Below are positions 62,071 through 64,000 of a DNA stretch of 64,000 nucleotides, in pieces. Made by a program: the position numbers and the translations under genes. The notes under the pieces were generated by a model. It searched no databases, was not told where the DNA came from, and saw only the letters and a list, made by a program, of their open reading frames with translations. Origin of the DNA: Tsukamurella sputi (GTDB lineage Bacteria; Actinomycetota; Actinomycetes; Mycobacteriales; Mycobacteriaceae); contig NZ_VIGV01000001.1 in assembly GCF_007858445.1 (NCBI RefSeq), positions 434,001 through 498,000 on the forward strand, written 5' to 3'. Every line of letters starts with the position of its first letter. The first letter of the stretch is position 1.

Positions 62071-64000
62071 TTCTGCTCCTCCGAACGCTCCATCGCGGCG
62101 TGGATGACGGCCGGCTCGTCGGCCGCGTCGTCCTCGTCGAACAGCGGACGGATGTCCCGTGCCGCCATGATCTCGTCGTTGCTCGTGCCCGCGGCGACCA
62201 TCGGCCACACCTGGGCGTCGGCGCCCACGATGAAGTCGATCACCACCGGACGGTCGTTGATCTCCCGCGCCTGCGCGATCACGGCGTCGACGTCCTCCTC
62301 GCGCTCGCACCGGAAGGACACGCACCCCATGGCCTCGCCGAGCTTGACGAAGTCGGGGATCCGCATCGAGTGCGTCGACAGGTCGGTGCTGGAGTAGCGC
62401 TGCTCGTAGAACAGCGTCTGCCACTGGCGGACCATGCCCAGGTTGCCGTTGTTGATGACGGCGACCTTGATGGGAGCACCCTCGATGGCGGCGGTGGCGA
62501 GCTCCTGATTGGTCATCTGGAAGCAGCCGTCACCGTCGATCGCCCAGACCTCCTTCTCCGGCGCGCCCATCTTGGCACCGAGGGCCGCGGGGACCGCGTA
62601 GCCCATGGTTCCGAGACCGCCCGAGTTCAGCCAGGTGCGCGGCTTCTCGTACTTGATGAACTGCGCGGCCCACATCTGGTGCTGGCCGACGCCCGCGCAG
62701 TAGATCGCATCGGGACCGGCCGCGGCGCCGAGGCGCTCGATCACGTACTCGGGGCTCAGCGCACCGTCGGACTCCGGCTTGTAGGCCAGCGGGTAGGTCT
62801 TGCGGATCCCGTCCAGGTACTCCCACCACACGCTGAGGTCCGGGGCCGCGATGGTTGCGCGATCCTCGGAGATCGCGGCGATCAGCTCGGTGATGACCTC
62901 CTTGCAGTCGCCCACGATCGGGACGTCCGCGAAGCGGTTCTTGCCGATCTCCGCCGGATCGATGTCGGCGTGGATGACCTTGGCGTCCGGCGCGAAGGAG
63001 TCCAGCTTGCCGGTGACGCGGTCGTCGAAGCGTGCCCCCAACGTGACCAGCAGGTCGGAGCGCTGCAGCGCGGCCACGGCGCCGACGGTGCCGTGCATGC
63101 CGGGCATGCCCATGTGCTGCTGATGGCTGTCGGGGAAGACGCCGCGGGCCATCAGCGTGGTCACGACCGGGATGCCGGTCAGCTCGGCCAGCTTGAGCAG
63201 TTCCTCCGACGCCTCCGCCTTGAGCACACCGCCACCGACGTAGAGCACCGGCGACTTCGCCGCCGCGATCAGGCGCGCGGCCTCACGGATCTGCTTGCCG
63301 TGCGGCTTGGTGACGGGACGGTAGCCGGGCAGGTCGATCTGCGGCGGCCACGAGAAGACGGTGTCCTCCTGGAGCACGTCCTTCGGGATGTCGACGAGCA
63401 CGGCGCCGGGGCGGCCGCTCTGCGCCAGGTAGAAGGCCTCGGCGATGACGCGCGGGATGTCGGCCGCGTCGTAGACCAGGAAGTTGTGCTTGGTGACGGG
63501 CATCGTGATGCCCGAGATGTCGGCCTCCTGGAAGGCATCCGTGCCGATCAGCGGGCGGCCGACCTGGCCGGTGATCGCGACGATCGGCACCGAGTCCATC
63601 TGCGCGTCGGCCAGCGGCGTCACGAGGTTGGTCGCGCCCGGGCCGGAGGTGGCCATGCACACGCCGACCTTGCCGGTGGCCTGCGCGTAACCGGTGGCGG
63701 CGTGGCCGGCGCCCTGCTCGTGCCGCACGAGGACGTGGCGGACCTTCTTCGAATCGAGGAGCGGGTCGTAGACCGGAAGGATGCATCCGCCCGGAATGCC
63801 GAAGACCGTGTCCACGCCGATCTCCTCGAGCGAACGGACCACCGACTGCGCGCCGGTGACGCGCTCGGGGGCCACGACGCGGGCGCCATCGAGGACGCTG
63901 TGCGCGACGTCGTTGACGACGTGCTGCTTCGAGGCGGCGGAATGCGCGCCGGGGATCCCGGCGCCGGGCTTACGGGCCCCGGGCTTCTGCCCTGGGTGGG
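62067..64000 (-). CDS. ilvB: Acetolactate synthase large subunit (5' end outside window)
   Basis: TPP-dependent enzyme condensing pyruvate for branched-chain amino acids. Motifs: [30 protein letters not shown] (activating Glu), [18 protein letters not shown], and the TPP segment [22 protein letters not shown] followed by [13 protein letters not shown]. The frame stays open to the window edge; an in-frame GTG at 63875 could start it, but the upstream 41 codons encode an Ala/Pro-rich leader like the one in mycobacterial IlvB1, so the start is probably further upstream. Confidence 0.96.

Noticed and set aside
63873-63875. GTG as the ilvB start codon
   Set aside because: The frame stays open to the window edge and the upstream codons resemble the IlvB1 leader of mycobacteria, so this GTG is probably internal.

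Overview
The window is about 70% G+C and gene-dense, and it looks like the chromosome of a mycolic-acid actinobacterium (order Mycobacteriales). As I recall the Mycobacterium tuberculosis map, the order DUF3515 - ddl - gpsA - fbiD - ppk - mutT1 - hupB - leuD - leuC - IclR regulator - gltX/tRNA-Glu/tRNA-Gln - fumarylacetoacetate-hydrolase-like gene - MFS - leuB - serA - FAD oxidoreductase - ilvC - ilvN - ilvB matches Rv2980 to Rv3003c. HupB with a long lysine-rich tail and FbiD (coenzyme F420 synthesis) support this. Tsukamurella, Gordonia or a relative would fit; I cannot fix the genus from sequence alone.

Layout. Positions 1-10435 are conserved housekeeping genes: cell-wall D-Ala-D-Ala ligase, glycerol-3-phosphate dehydrogenase, F420 guanylyltransferase, polyphosphate kinase, MutT1, HU, isopropylmalate isomerase and its IclR regulator. 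Positions 10440-14908 hold an aliphatic amidase system resembling the Pseudomonas ami operon: amiS transporter, amiE amidase and amiB AAA+ ATPase on the minus strand, and an AmiC-like amide sensor on the plus strand. A MarR regulator is present, but the antiterminator AmiR is not. Two identical tRNA-Glu genes, one tRNA-Gln and gltX follow.

Positions 16936-46818 form a roughly 30 kb cyclitol/sugar catabolic island between gltX and the FAH-like gene, which I recall as adjacent in M. tuberculosis. Its core is a complete myo-inositol pathway (iolC - aldolase - iolA - iolB - iolD - iolE - iolG - iolH-like) divergent from a GntR repressor (IolR-like). Around it lie six more Gfo/Idh/MocA oxidoreductases, two more TIM-barrel isomerases, a ribose-type ABC importer, two LacI regulators, a phytanoyl-CoA-dioxygenase-like enzyme with an SDR and a DHA2 exporter, an IolT-like sugar porter and a universal stress protein. 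A shared operator-like 12-mer (consensus WTGWVNGRACAW) occurs seven times in five intergenic regions, which suggests the outlying units belong to one IolR regulon. A truncated carboxylesterase start marks the right edge.

Positions 46991-64000 return to the conserved backbone: FAH-like hydrolase, MFS, leuB, serA, a PucR regulator divergent from an acyl-CoA synthetase/DUF3556/FAD-oxidoreductase operon, a small secreted protein, an AurF-like diiron protein, a TetR/DoxX-like pair, and ilvC-ilvN-ilvB. The ilvB reading frame runs off the right edge. Branched-chain amino-acid genes (leuCD, leuB, ilvBNC) are spread over the backbone on both sides of the island. I see no insertion sequence, prophage or CRISPR array.
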